From: Cerasicoccus maritimus
Lineage (GTDB): Bacteria; Verrucomicrobiota; Verrucomicrobiia; Opitutales; Cerasicoccaceae
Reading direction: 5' to 3'
DNA length: 64,000 bases
NCBI GenBank assembly: GCA_031296935.1
Contig: JAVDPD010000014.1
Coordinates: 62,001-126,000 of the forward strand
This document shows, in pieces, positions 1-7,570 of the stretch (positions are counted from its first letter, which is position 1; each line of letters starts with the position of its first letter). A program made the position numbers and the translations under genes. The notes beneath the pieces were generated by a model. That model saw nothing but the letters and a program-made list of their open reading frames with translations, was not told the origin of the DNA and ran no database searches.

Positions 1-84
1 AAGAAGCGTGCGAAAAGTTAATTCGCGGGCGGAACTTCGGCAAAGACCCCGGGTGATTACCACCCACAGTGAGCTTGGTTCGGG

Positions 85-116
85 GCGCCGGAATCCTGCT
101 CGTTATCCTCCGGCGC
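85..116 (+). promoter_or_regulatory. Hairpin ahead of the RRM gene
   Basis: GCGCCGGA at 85-92 pairs perfectly with TCCGGCGC at 109-116 around a 16-base loop, 24 bases before the GTG start of the RNA-binding protein gene. No T-tract follows, so it is not an obvious intrinsic terminator. A structured 5' leader would suit a cold-inducible RNA-binding protein, but that is inference. The bases before it (1-84) show no convincing coding sequence. Confidence 0.35.
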
Positions 117-139
117 TGAACAAGAAAAGAATCAAGACA

Positions 140-571
140 GTGGACATATACGTTGGGAATATTCCCTACGATCTTACCGACGACGAACTGATGGGCATCT
201 TTGGCGCCCACGGTGAAGTCAACTCGGCTAAAGTCATCATCGACCGTGAAACCGGTCGTTCCAAGGGCTTCGCGTTCGTCTCCATGGAGAGCGAAGAAGA
301 AGCTAACGCAGCCGTAGAGGCCCTCAATGGAGCAGAAATCGGCGGACGCCCCGCCAAGGTTAATATTGCTCGTCCCCGTGAAGAGCGTCCCCCTCGCCGT
401 GACTTCGGCGGTGGCGGCGGCGGCGGCTTCAAGCGCGGCGGCGGCGGTGGCGGTGGCTACCGTGGCGGCGGCGGTGGAGGCGGCTACGGCGGTGGCGGTG
501 GCTACGGTGGCGGCGGCGGTGGCCGACGCGAGCGTGGCGGCGGCGGCGGTCGTGATCGTCGCGCCTTCTAA
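140..571 (+). CDS. RRM-domain RNA-binding protein with glycine-rich tail
   Basis: This is a 143-residue single-RRM protein. RNP2 is seen as IYVGNIPY at residues 3-10 and RNP1 as KGFAFVSM near 43-50. A tail of glycine runs with R, Y and F follows from about residue 93. The fold binds single-stranded RNA, and bacterial members are often cold-induced RNA chaperones (family knowledge). The GTG at 140 is chosen because the family begins right at the first RRM strand. The in-frame extension back to position 8 is basic and unlike the family, and it runs through the hairpin at 85-116. The tail is a low-complexity GGC/GGT repeat that can change length by slippage. A strong terminator follows at 673-700, so the gene is probably monocistronic. 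Confidence 0.9.
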   Translation: MDIYVGNIPYDLTDDELMGIFGAHGEVNSAKVIIDRETGRSKGFAFVSMESEEEANAAVEALNGAEIGGRPAKVNIARPREERPPRRDFGGGGGGGFKRGGGGGGGYRGGGGGGGYGGGGGYGGGGGGRRERGGGGGRDRRAF

Positions 572-672
572 GGCAGCTCAAGAGCTAACCATCTCCAGCT
601 CTAGACAGCTGTTTTACGAGGTTGACGGCCCGGTAAGGGCCCAACCAAAATTTTCATCCTTTCCTGCGACAC

Positions 673-700
673 AAACGTCGGCCTGCAATGGCCGGCGTTT
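673..700 (+). terminator. Intrinsic terminator after the RRM gene
   Basis: An 11-bp stem (673-683 with 690-700, one G-T wobble) closes a six-base loop and is followed by TTTCTG. A second GC-rich stem lies just before it at 620-656. The ATG at 688 falls inside this hairpin, which argues that the next gene starts at 772 rather than 688. Confidence 0.7.
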
Positions 701-771
701 TCTGCGTCTGGCTGTGGTGTTGGGGGAAACGAAAGCCTCGCCAAGCGCCACGCGTGCGCCATAGTCACGGC

Positions 772-1617
772 ATGTCATTTTGGAAACGATTGCTGCCGGG
801 CAAGCAATGGCGCTTACTTACCGGCAAGGTTTCGGGCATCCCGGATAGCTTCGAGGGCATGACGCAGGCCGTTGGGCTGGGTGCTTGTTCTTGGGCCGAC
901 CCGTTTCCCGTCGCCCGCGATGGCCGCTGCTGGGTGTTTATCGAAGAGGTGATCCACCACCCGAAAAAAGGCCGGCTGGCGGTCTTTGAACTCAATGCAG
1001 ATGGCTCTGTGGGCCCGATGACGGTTATTTTGGAGCGTGATTATCACCTGTCGTATCCCAATGTTTTTCAACATGATAGAGAATGGTGGCTCGTGCCAGA
1101 ATCCCGCGCCAACCGCACGGTGGACCTCTATCGCTGCGTCGAATGGCCGCATCGCTGGGAGTATGAAAAATCGCTCATGCGCGACATTGAGGTGGTCGAC
1201 GCAACGTTCTGGCAGAGGGATGGCCGTTGGTGGCTCTTTGGCGGAACCCCCGCCACGCCGGGTGGCAATGCCTCGGGGCAGCTTTGCCTCTGGTCCGCAG
1301 ATTCTCCCATCAGCGAGGACTGGACACCGCATCCGGCTAATCCCATCGTCGCAGACCGCGCCTGCGCCCGGCCAGCTGGAAGAATTTTCGAGCACAAGGG
1401 CATGTTGATTCGCCCGGCGCAAAACTGCGTTAAGCGCTACGGCTATGGAGTTCATTTGATGGCGATTGAGGAGTGGACGGACACGACTTACCGTGAACGG
1501 CTTTTCCAAGCCTACACGCCGCCGACCATGCCGCCAGGTGCCATCGCCACTCATACCTTCAATCAAGCGGCGGGCTATTTTTGGGGTGATGTAGCGTTAC
1601 GCACCTGGCCAGGTTAA
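772..1617 (+). CDS. GINT1-N-like beta-propeller protein (putative glycan-related)
   Basis: The protein has 281 residues. The repeated pattern WADPFPV, then VFIEEV, then YHLSYPNVF and VPES is typical of the five-bladed propeller at the N-terminus of plant and bacterial glucosamine inositolphosphorylceramide transferase-like proteins (GINT1_N type), related in fold to GH43/GH32 propellers. Many bacterial relatives sit in cell-surface sugar clusters. Here no glycosyltransferase domain is attached and none is adjacent, so substrate and reaction are unknown. ATG 772 is preferred because the upstream ATG lies in the terminator hairpin. There is no signal peptide. The family call is by motif pattern and the function is inference. 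Confidence 0.6.
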   Translation: MSFWKRLLPGKQWRLLTGKVSGIPDSFEGMTQAVGLGACSWADPFPVARDGRCWVFIEEVIHHPKKGRLAVFELNADGSVGPMTVILERDYHLSYPNVFQHDREWWLVPESRANRTVDLYRCVEWPHRWEYEKSLMRDIEVVDATFWQRDGRWWLFGGTPATPGGNASGQLCLWSADSPISEDWTPHPANPIVADRACARPAGRIFEHKGMLIRPAQNCVKRYGYGVHLMAIEEWTDTTYRERLFQAYTPPTMPPGAIATHTFNQAAGYFWGDVALRTWPG

Positions 1618-1807
1618 GTAGGTAGGGACTTATGGTAGGAGGCTGGCTGGTCGTAGCGTGAATTTTCAAGGAACTATAAAAATCTGTAAAAAAATCGTCA
1701 ATTAATGGATGGAAGCAGCTGAATGTCATCAATTTATGTTCGCCATTTGCTCAGAGCTTGCCATGTTACAGGCATTAGGGTCTGCTCCCGTTGTATAAAT
1801 TTGAATC

Positions 1808-2794
1808 ATGAAAATCCGTTTCTGGGGAACACAGGGTTCGCTGCCCGCGCCGATGACCGCGCCCATGGTGCGTGAGAAAATTTTTCGGGCTCTCGAAGCG
1901 GCTAACGGGCAGGATCTTTCCAGTGAGGAAAAGATTAACGCCTTCATGGATAGCAACTTGCCGTTTGCGGTGCGTTCTACTTACGGCACCAATACATCCT
2001 GTATCCAGTTTGATAATCCCGGTGGCGCATACATGATTTGCGATGCCGGTTCGGGCATCCGAGACTTGGGGCACAAGTTGATGACGACCGGCGAGGCCAA
2101 GCAGCCGAGCACGTATCACATTTTCATGACTCACTTGCACTGGGATCACATCCAGGGCTTTCCGTTTTTCGTCCCGGCCTACATCCCGGGCAACAAGATC
2201 ATTTTCCACACTTATCACCCGCAGTGCGAGGATGCGCTTCGCCGTCAGATGGCTGGCCCGGAGTTTCCAGTTCCTTTCGACGCGATGGGTGCAGACATCG
2301 AGTTCGACGTCCAGCCGCCGCTCACGCCCTACAACGTGGAAGGCTTCGAAATCGACACTATCGAGCAAAATCACCCCGGCAAGTCCTACGGCTATCGGTT
2401 TAAAAAGGGCGGCAAGATCGCCGTTTTCTCGACTGATTCCGAGCACACTCACGAGGCTTACGAGGAGGATTACCCGTTTGTGGACTTCTTCCGTGACGCC
2501 GACATTGTCATCTTTGACGCCCAATATACCATGGCGGACGCCACCTTCACCAAGGCGAGCTGGGGCCACTCCAGCAACGTCATGGGGGTTGAGCTGACTG
2601 CCCGCGCTTGCGCCAAGCGCTTGGCCATTTTCCATCACGAGCCCATCAACACCGATTGGCAGCTCGACGACTTTCTTCGAAATACGATCATGTACCGCAG
2701 CATCTACCACCAGGAATCCAACGAACAGCTTGGACACGCACAGTATCCCGAGGAAATACTGCTCTGCTACGACGGTCTCGAACTCGACCTCTAG
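1808..2794 (+). CDS. MBL-fold metallo-hydrolase
   Basis: This 328-residue cytoplasmic protein has the metallo-beta-lactamase signature THLHWDH (HxHxDH, two-metal site) at about residues 109-115. Further metal ligands are plausible in FSTDSEH (about 207-213) and FHHEPIN (about 274-280). It opens with MKIRFWGTQGSLPAP and has a DAGSG loop, both typical of the lactamase_B_2-like group that includes RNase Z/PhnP-like phosphodiesterases. The substrate cannot be read from sequence. A 190-base leader precedes it, with TATAAA near 1795. The exonuclease gene follows within about 25 bases, so the two may be co-transcribed. Confidence 0.85.
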   Translation: MKIRFWGTQGSLPAPMTAPMVREKIFRALEAANGQDLSSEEKINAFMDSNLPFAVRSTYGTNTSCIQFDNPGGAYMICDAGSGIRDLGHKLMTTGEAKQPSTYHIFMTHLHWDHIQGFPFFVPAYIPGNKIIFHTYHPQCEDALRRQMAGPEFPVPFDAMGADIEFDVQPPLTPYNVEGFEIDTIEQNHPGKSYGYRFKKGGKIAVFSTDSEHTHEAYEEDYPFVDFFRDADIVIFDAQYTMADATFTKASWGHSSNVMGVELTARACAKRLAIFHHEPINTDWQLDDFLRNTIMYRSIYHQESNEQLGHAQYPEEILLCYDGLELDL

Positions 2795-2817
2795 GCCGGC
2801 CATCTGACATCCCAGGA

Positions 2818-3477
2818 TTGCCTGTTTTGACATCACATACATCACACAAATCTAGTCCTGCGACGACTTCCGAGCTGGAGCCGTTGCCTATTGCGCTGAA
2901 CATCACCAAGGAAGAAATTAACCGTCTTCCGCTGGGCCGTTTCGAAGGCGCCATTCACTTGATCACCACACCAGCGGCAGCGCGAATTGCGGTGGAAAAA
3001 CTCCTCCAAACCGAGGTGCTTGGCTTCGACACCGAGTCGCGCCCAGCTTTCCGCAAGGGCGAGAATTACGACCCGTCTGTTGTTCAGTTTGCGACCAATT
3101 ACGAGGCCTACCTTTTCCAAGTGAAGCGCATTGGCGGGCTCAAGCCCCTCTTTCCCTTGCTGGAAAACGCCAAGGTGAAAAAGGTCGGCGTGGCCCTGCG
3201 AGACGACATCAAGCGCCTCCAAGCTATTGAAAAATACAAGCCCGCGGGCTTTGTGGAAATCAGTGACATCAGTCGCCGTTTGGGCATTGAAAAAACTGGC
3301 CTCCGCAGCTTGATCGGCATGTTCATGGGCCTGCGCATTTCCAAGAGCGCGCAGGTGTCCAATTGGGCCCGCCACAGCCTTAATCATAAGCAGATCGTCT
3401 ATGCGGCAACCGATGCCTGGATGAGCCGCCGCCTCTACATGCTCGTGCGCAAGGCCGAGCAAGAGCAGAACAGCTGA
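2818..3477 (+). CDS. DEDDy-type 3'-5' exonuclease
   Basis: This is an RNase D/WRN-exo-like single-domain nuclease. ExoI is FDTES (D-x-E), ExoII is the RDD in VALRDDIKRL, and ExoIII is YAATDAW with the tyrosine of the DEDDy subclass. All four acidic residues appear to be present. It should trim RNA or DNA from the 3' end. No HRDC domain is present, so it is not full-length RNase D. No in-frame ATG lies between the previous stop (2794) and the domain. TTG 2818 or TTG 2827 is the likely start; an earlier ATG at 2608 would overlap the MBL gene by 187 bases. The start is therefore uncertain, the domain is not. Confidence 0.8.
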   Translation: MPVLTSHTSHKSSPATTSELEPLPIALNITKEEINRLPLGRFEGAIHLITTPAAARIAVEKLLQTEVLGFDTESRPAFRKGENYDPSVVQFATNYEAYLFQVKRIGGLKPLFPLLENAKVKKVGVALRDDIKRLQAIEKYKPAGFVEISDISRRLGIEKTGLRSLIGMFMGLRISKSAQVSNWARHSLNHKQIVYAATDAWMSRRLYMLVRKAEQEQNS

Positions 3478-3481
3478 AGTA

Positions 3482-3638
3482 ATTATGAATGATGAATTCA
3501 GAATTATGAAAGTCTGCTGGGGGTGCTTTGAACAGACGACTTGTTGAGTTCGCTAACGGTTTATTGGTTATTCGCTACGTTCCTTTGCTCCATGCAGAGA
3601 AAACCGTGCTTCCGCATTGCGTCAGCCTTTCATAATTC
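3482..3638. repeat. Small inverted-repeat element
   Basis: GAATTATGAAAG at 3501-3512 is inverted as CTTTCATAATTC at 3627-3638. A related direct copy (ATTATGAATGATGAA) lies at 3483-3497, and an inner pair AACGGTTT (about 3554)/AAACCGT (3602) points the same way. The segment has no ORF and could fold into one long imperfect hairpin. It looks like a miniature inverted-repeat element or a decayed terminal-repeat structure between the exonuclease and cyclophilin genes. Confidence 0.5.
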
Positions 3639-3711
3639 ATAATTCTACATGCCTAATTTCATAACTTTCAAAGAACAGAAATCTGCGAAACCCGCACAAA
3701 TCCTAAACAAC

Positions 3712-4179
3712 ATGCCTACCGCAATCCTCGAAACCAACCAGGGTAACATTGAAATCGAGCTGATGCCCGACATCGCTCCCAAGACTGTCGAAAACTTCGT
3801 CGGCCTCATCAACAAGGGCTACTACGACGGCATCATTTTCCACCGCGTCATCAAGGACTTCATGCTGCAAGGCGGCGACCCGACCGGTACCGGTATGGGA
3901 GGCGAATCCCTCTGGGGCGGCAAATTCGAGGACGAGTGTGACCCAAGCGTGAAGTTCGACCAGCCCGGCCTCCTGGCCATGGCCAACGCTGGCCCCGGCA
4001 CCAATGGCTCCCAGTTCTTCATCACCACCGTGCCCTGCGGCTGGCTCCACATGAAGCACACCATTTTTGGCAAGGTAACGGCCGGTATGGACATCGTCAC
4101 GAAGATCGAAAATTCCAAGTGCGACGCCCGCGACAAGCCGGTTGACAAGCAATACATCGTCAAAGCTTCCGTTAAGTAA
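3712..4179 (+). CDS. Peptidyl-prolyl cis-trans isomerase, cyclophilin type
   Basis: This is a 155-residue cytoplasmic cyclophilin that catalyses proline isomerisation in protein folding. Active-site elements are visible: FHRVIKDFM (catalytic Arg), [23 protein letters not shown], and the W and H of the [13 protein letters not shown] segment. There is no signal peptide. The start is placed at the second ATG (3712), directly before the first strand TAILETNQG. The upstream ATG at 3649 would add 21 residues unlike the family and begins next to an inverted-repeat arm. The alpha/beta hydrolase gene starts 11 bases after the stop, so the two probably share a transcript. Confidence 0.92.
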   Translation: MPTAILETNQGNIEIELMPDIAPKTVENFVGLINKGYYDGIIFHRVIKDFMLQGGDPTGTGMGGESLWGGKFEDECDPSVKFDQPGLLAMANAGPGTNGSQFFITTVPCGWLHMKHTIFGKVTAGMDIVTKIENSKCDARDKPVDKQYIVKASVK

Positions 4180-4190
4180 AAACATCTGAC

Positions 4191-5015
4191 ATGGCCGGAC
4201 CGCTTCAACATGCAACCGGCCTTCAGCGATGGGATTCGCCGGGGCAGTCGCCGCTGTTGGCGCTCCACGGCTTTACCGGCGATGCCGAAGACTTTGCTTG
4301 GCTCGCCGGTCAGTCCCGCGAAAAGCTCGATTGGTGGGCGCTGAATCTGCCGGGTCATGGCAATGCCCTTGTAGCCGACCCGGATGCCCTCGTGCTCGAT
4401 GATTTTCTGGACGAGGTGGAATCCGCGCGCCGCCGCATTGTTGCCGAGACGGGGCGCACGCCGATCCTCCTCGGCTACTCTATGGGTGGGAGGGTAGCCC
4501 TGCACGCCGTCGCGCGCAATCCGTCCAAATGGCGCGCGCTTGTTACCGTGGGCGCGACACCTGGCATTGCCGACCCGACGCGTCGACTCGACCGCCTGAT
4601 GATGGATGAAGACCTCGCCCATCGCATGCGCGAGCAGACCGTCGACGAATTTTTGCAGGCCTGGCAGTCGATGCCCATCATCCAGAGTCAGGACAATATT
4701 CGCCCGGAAATTTTGGAGCCGCTGCGCGAACGCCGCCGTCGCAATGATCCGGTCCAGCTCGCGGGCGCGCTGCTGGCCATGAGCACGGGGCGCATTCCCT
4801 CGCTCTGGGATTACCTGGTCGACCTCGACTTGCCGTGCTTGATTACTACGGGCGCGTTCGACCACAAATTCTGCGACATCGCCCACAGCATGGAGCCGCG
4901 TTTGCCCTACCCATCGATGGCAGTGGTTCCCAAAGTGGGACACTGTGCCCACCTCGAAGCCCCGGAGCAATTTCTCCGCGTCTTGCTGAGCTTCGTTTCG
5001 TATTTGGTGGATTGA
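4191..5015 (+). CDS. Alpha/beta-fold hydrolase, MenH-like
   Basis: The 274-residue protein has an alpha/beta hydrolase core: oxyanion region LHGFTGDAEDF, nucleophile elbow GYSMGGR (Ser about residue 103), a late Asp in GAFDHKF, and the catalytic His in KVGHCAH. The GYSMGGR elbow and the LPGHG segment are characteristic of MenH (SHCHC synthase of menaquinone synthesis) and close esterases. No other men gene is in the window, so the specific name is withheld. It follows the cyclophilin gene by 11 bases. After its stop the sequence becomes non-coding and AT-richer. Confidence 0.75.
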   Translation: MAGPLQHATGLQRWDSPGQSPLLALHGFTGDAEDFAWLAGQSREKLDWWALNLPGHGNALVADPDALVLDDFLDEVESARRRIVAETGRTPILLGYSMGGRVALHAVARNPSKWRALVTVGATPGIADPTRRLDRLMMDEDLAHRMREQTVDEFLQAWQSMPIIQSQDNIRPEILEPLRERRRRNDPVQLAGALLAMSTGRIPSLWDYLVDLDLPCLITTGAFDHKFCDIAHSMEPRLPYPSMAVVPKVGHCAHLEAPEQFLRVLLSFVSYLVD

Positions 5016-5062
5016 GTGTTTAATGCAGACCAATGCTTAACGGTTATGCGCAAGTCGATATT

Positions 5063-5245
5063 TCATGAAGCGTTTGCTGAAGCGCGTGCCCATCCGTTAG
5101 CAATGAGTTTGATGCCAGGCCTTTGATTGATCCACCAGTCTTGGGGGCGTGCTGCGACGGCTTGGTCGAGTCGTTCGATGCTTGGCCCGCGGTTGTTGGC
5201 AGTGTGATCTTGGATGAGGTCCAAGGGATTTCGATTGGATTGAAC
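5063..5245 (-). pseudogene. Possible 3' remnant of an unidentified gene
   Basis: The 436-base gap 5016-5451 has no intact gene. One frame on the minus strand stays open for 60 codons between stops and reads protein-like (for example PSIERLDQAVAARP then QDWWINQRPG). It has no start codon in a sensible place and no ribosome site. The PxDWWxxxRP ending vaguely recalls the C-terminus of lipid A acyltransferases, but too little remains to be sure. The competing ORFs in the same stretch (5044-5322 minus, 5123-5326 plus) look worse. The rest of the gap is AT-rich and presumably holds the promoter of the next gene. Confidence 0.25.
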
Positions 5246-5451
5246 TCAGACTGTATGGTAGCAGCACATTCGTTTGGATTCCCTCGGGTAGGGGGTAGTG
5301 GAGGATTGATGAAACCCATCAAATGATAGGATTATCGATTGAAAGCAATCTTACCTTGTTATATACTTAAATGGTAGCAATGCTACGATTTTTATGCGGT
5401 CATTTCGTACATGAAACGTTTCAGGTATAACTATAGTTGGATGAATTTAGA

Positions 5452-6255
5452 ATGTTAATTATTGCAGCAGTTAGTCTGCTTTATGGGGTTGGGGCAGCGC
5501 TGATTGCCTCTCGCCAAAAGCGAATGAAATTGGCCTTATTCAGTCCGATTGCATTCGCAGGTGGGTATCTCCTGTTCGCCCTTGGGATTATATTTTTAGA
5601 AGACTTCAGGATCCTTTTTCCATATTCCATTCAAGTATATGGAAGCACCCTGATCGGCAAGACGCTGCTGGCCAGTTCCTTCATCTTGGTTGGCTGGCTT
5701 GTGGTGGATGCATTCATGGAAAAGAAAAGAGAATATGTTCCTCTATGCATTGTTCTGATTATCGGAATTCCCACTGTCTATTTGAGGACTTTCGCCACAG
5801 ACCTATCTGCATTATCTTCGACGATACCTAGAGATGGATACTTAACTCAGTCGACAGATTATTCCTGTTCTGCGGCATCTGTTGCCAACCTATGCTTTTC
5901 TTTGCTGAAAACGCCCATCTCCGAAAAAGAAGCTGCTGAAATGATGAGACTCAGTAAGTTTGGCGGAAGCGTTTGTCAGATTGGATATGCCCTGGAGCAG
6001 AATGGCCTATTATTTAAGGAAATAGACGCTAAGCCTATCGAGGAAGTATCATTTCCAGCCATACTAGTCGTGAACTATGGCAAACTGCAGGATGGGCATG
6101 CCATTTTGGTACTCGAAAACCGGAATGAGAAATTCTTAGTTCTCGACCCTCTCATGGGGAAAGAAGAGGCGAGAAGTGCAATTTGGTTTCACCAGAATTG
6201 GAATGGCTTAGGTATTGAGGATATATCCAACCAAGCCCAGGTGGCAATGCCATAG
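5452..6255 (+). CDS. Membrane protein with C39-like cysteine peptidase domain
   Basis: Four hydrophobic segments (about residues 2-19, 28-48, 65-85, 95-112) are followed by a C39-type papain-fold domain. Its oxyanion Gln and nucleophile Cys are in QSTDYSCSAAS, the His in DGHAIL and the Asp in LDPLMG. C39 domains usually cut double-glycine leaders in bacteriocin ABC exporters, but no ABC domain or exporter lies nearby. It may process a membrane or secreted peptide on its own, which is inference. ATG 5452 is preferred over the TTG at 5437; neither has a good ribosome site. Base composition is clearly more AT-rich than the flanking genes, suggesting acquisition. Confidence 0.7.
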   Translation: MLIIAAVSLLYGVGAALIASRQKRMKLALFSPIAFAGGYLLFALGIIFLEDFRILFPYSIQVYGSTLIGKTLLASSFILVGWLVVDAFMEKKREYVPLCIVLIIGIPTVYLRTFATDLSALSSTIPRDGYLTQSTDYSCSAASVANLCFSLLKTPISEKEAAEMMRLSKFGGSVCQIGYALEQNGLLFKEIDAKPIEEVSFPAILVVNYGKLQDGHAILVLENRNEKFLVLDPLMGKEEARSAIWFHQNWNGLGIEDISNQAQVAMP

Positions 6256-6276
6256 GCACCCTCATGTAGCCACCGC

Positions 6277-6360
6277 CTAGCGATACAGCTCAACTGAATT
6301 CCGCACCGCCGACATCTCCGGGACCTTGATGACGCCCTTGCCGGGTGCGCGCATCTAAAA
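6277..6360 (-). pseudogene. Displaced 3' end of a phosphodiester glycosidase gene
   Basis: These 84 bases align without gaps to the last 84 bases of the intact gene at 7571-7654 (68 of 84 identical by eye). The frame is kept: the fragment reads MRAPGKGVIKVPEM and onward to ELYR and a stop, where the intact gene reads MRAPGHGLINTPEI and onward to GLYR and a stop. Nothing upstream of these codons is retained. It is therefore a 3'-end relic of a diverged homologue, lying in the same orientation as the intact gene with about 1.2 kb of unrelated AT-rich sequence between them. Confidence 0.85.
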
Positions 6361-6399
6361 ACCATCAGTGTTTTTCAGCAAAAATCACTGGTGGTTTTT
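6357..6399. terminator. Bidirectional hairpin with A and T tracts
   Basis: AAAAACCATCAGTG (6357-6370) pairs with CACTGGTGGTTTTT (6386-6399) with one G-T wobble. The A-tract on one side and T-tract on the other would terminate in both directions. A partial third copy of the arm (ACACCAGTGGG) follows at 6409-6418. The structure abuts the displaced gene 3' end exactly, so it may mark the edge of the inserted segment. The rest of 6256-6585 holds no convincing gene. Confidence 0.6.
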
Positions 6400-6585
6400 T
6401 ACCGAAAACACCAGTGGGTTTGAAAAGACGTCTAAAAGCGCATGCTTGGTGCGTTCCAGTAGTATCAGGTTTTGTTTATCACTGGCGATCTTCCCTTGTC
6501 ATGTGGGCAATCGGCAGCAATGATGCGATATGAACGCACCCATTGGTGCATGAAACTCAAGGATAATTACAGTTCTGCGGAGGAA

Positions 6586-7182
6586 ATGAATCGACTACTG
6601 CTCCCATTGATAAGCCTGCTTCCCTTCGTCCTTACAGCTGAAGAAAAGAAAATGGAGTTCACCGACTTTGAAGATCTTGTAGCTCAATCTACTGATTATA
6701 TGCGCGCCCAAAACGAAAAGAATAACCGTCTTTTCGGGATTGGAGACTACGCTAGATACGAGTATGACCTCTTCCGAAGCGTAATCTGGTGGAGCGACGA
6801 AAAAGAACCGAAGGTCAGAGCTAAAGTCACAGTTGTCGGATCCACATCAACAAAATCCGATACTTGGATGTGGGCATGGGCGAACCCACATTTCGGCGAC
6901 ATAGAAATTGGTTTGATTGAAAAAGTAAAAGAATTTGGAGAAAGAGAATCTATTCAGAAGTTAGTTGAGAAAAAGTGGGATGCTGATGAAATCGATGGCT
7001 GGGAGATGACCTCTATTTCGGGACGGTTACTTGAATCTCAGGGTGCATACAAATCACCGGGAACGAATGGTTCGCTTTTCCTTCTTTACGATGGACTAGA
7101 ATTCATCCCCGAAGAGGAAAAGGAGCAATATAGACCTCTTAAAAAGGATGGGGCGGAGCCAGACGCAGGTGGCAACGGCTAA
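6586..7182 (+). CDS. Unknown protein, possible DUF6882-like
   Basis: The protein has 198 residues. A short hydrophobic start (about residues 3-15, LLLPLISLLPFV) may be a weak signal sequence. The central VVGSTSTKSDTWMWAWAN stretch, with acidic flanks, resembles the GSxSxxxxTWxWAWAN core of DUF6882-type proteins, whose function is unknown to me. ATG 6586 follows GGAGG closely; ATG 6550 is an alternative 12 codons upstream. It is AT-rich compared with its surroundings. Together with the next small membrane gene it forms the cargo between the displaced and intact glycosidase 3' ends. Confidence 0.55.
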   Translation: MNRLLLPLISLLPFVLTAEEKKMEFTDFEDLVAQSTDYMRAQNEKNNRLFGIGDYARYEYDLFRSVIWWSDEKEPKVRAKVTVVGSTSTKSDTWMWAWANPHFGDIEIGLIEKVKEFGERESIQKLVEKKWDADEIDGWEMTSISGRLLESQGAYKSPGTNGSLFLLYDGLEFIPEEEKEQYRPLKKDGAEPDAGGNG

Positions 7183-7217
7183 AGCCAGGCCACAGTTCGA
7201 CGTTAGAAACTCTAAAA

Positions 7218-7487
7218 ATGGAACCTCCAAGCAAAACCAACGCTCCTCTTATTTCATTCATTTGTGGAGTATGTGGACTATTTGGTGGCCTAGGATTCAT
7301 ACTTTGCTGGCCAGCAATCATCTTCGGCCATGTGGGGCTCAAGAAACTGAGCATCATGGAAAAAAGGTCAGGGCGATGGATGGCAATTTGGGGACTCATT
7401 CTTGGCTATTTTTACTTAGCACTCCTTTTCTTCGTGCTTGGCTGGATCGCATGGGAGGACGCGCACGGGAGAAATCCATGGAGATGA
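7218..7487 (+). CDS. Small membrane protein, DUF4190-like
   Basis: The 89-residue protein has two transmembrane segments (about residues 9-38 and 53-79) joined by a short basic loop containing FGHVGLKKL. The layout of helix, P-x-x-x-GHxAL-like turn and second helix is typical of DUF4190 proteins, whose role is unclear. It starts 35 bases after the preceding gene and probably shares its transcript. It is AT-rich like that gene. The convergent glycosidase gene ends 83 bases downstream. Confidence 0.6.
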   Translation: MEPPSKTNAPLISFICGVCGLFGGLGFILCWPAIIFGHVGLKKLSIMEKRSGRWMAIWGLILGYFYLALLFFVLGWIAWEDAHGRNPWR

Positions 7488-7570
7488 GATTTATTCTATT
7501 TAGTTGCTCCATAAAGCTCCGGCCATCGCTCCACGATGACCTGCGCTTATGAAATTAACGTTACCGCCAC

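Noticed and set aside
327..764. 145-residue alanine/valine-rich reading frame
   Set aside because: It is a frame-shifted reading of the GGC/GGT glycine repeat of the RRM protein and contains no domain.
688..771. Upstream start for the GINT1-like protein
   Set aside because: The ATG at 688 lies in the terminator hairpin at 673-700 and the extra residues are not family-like.
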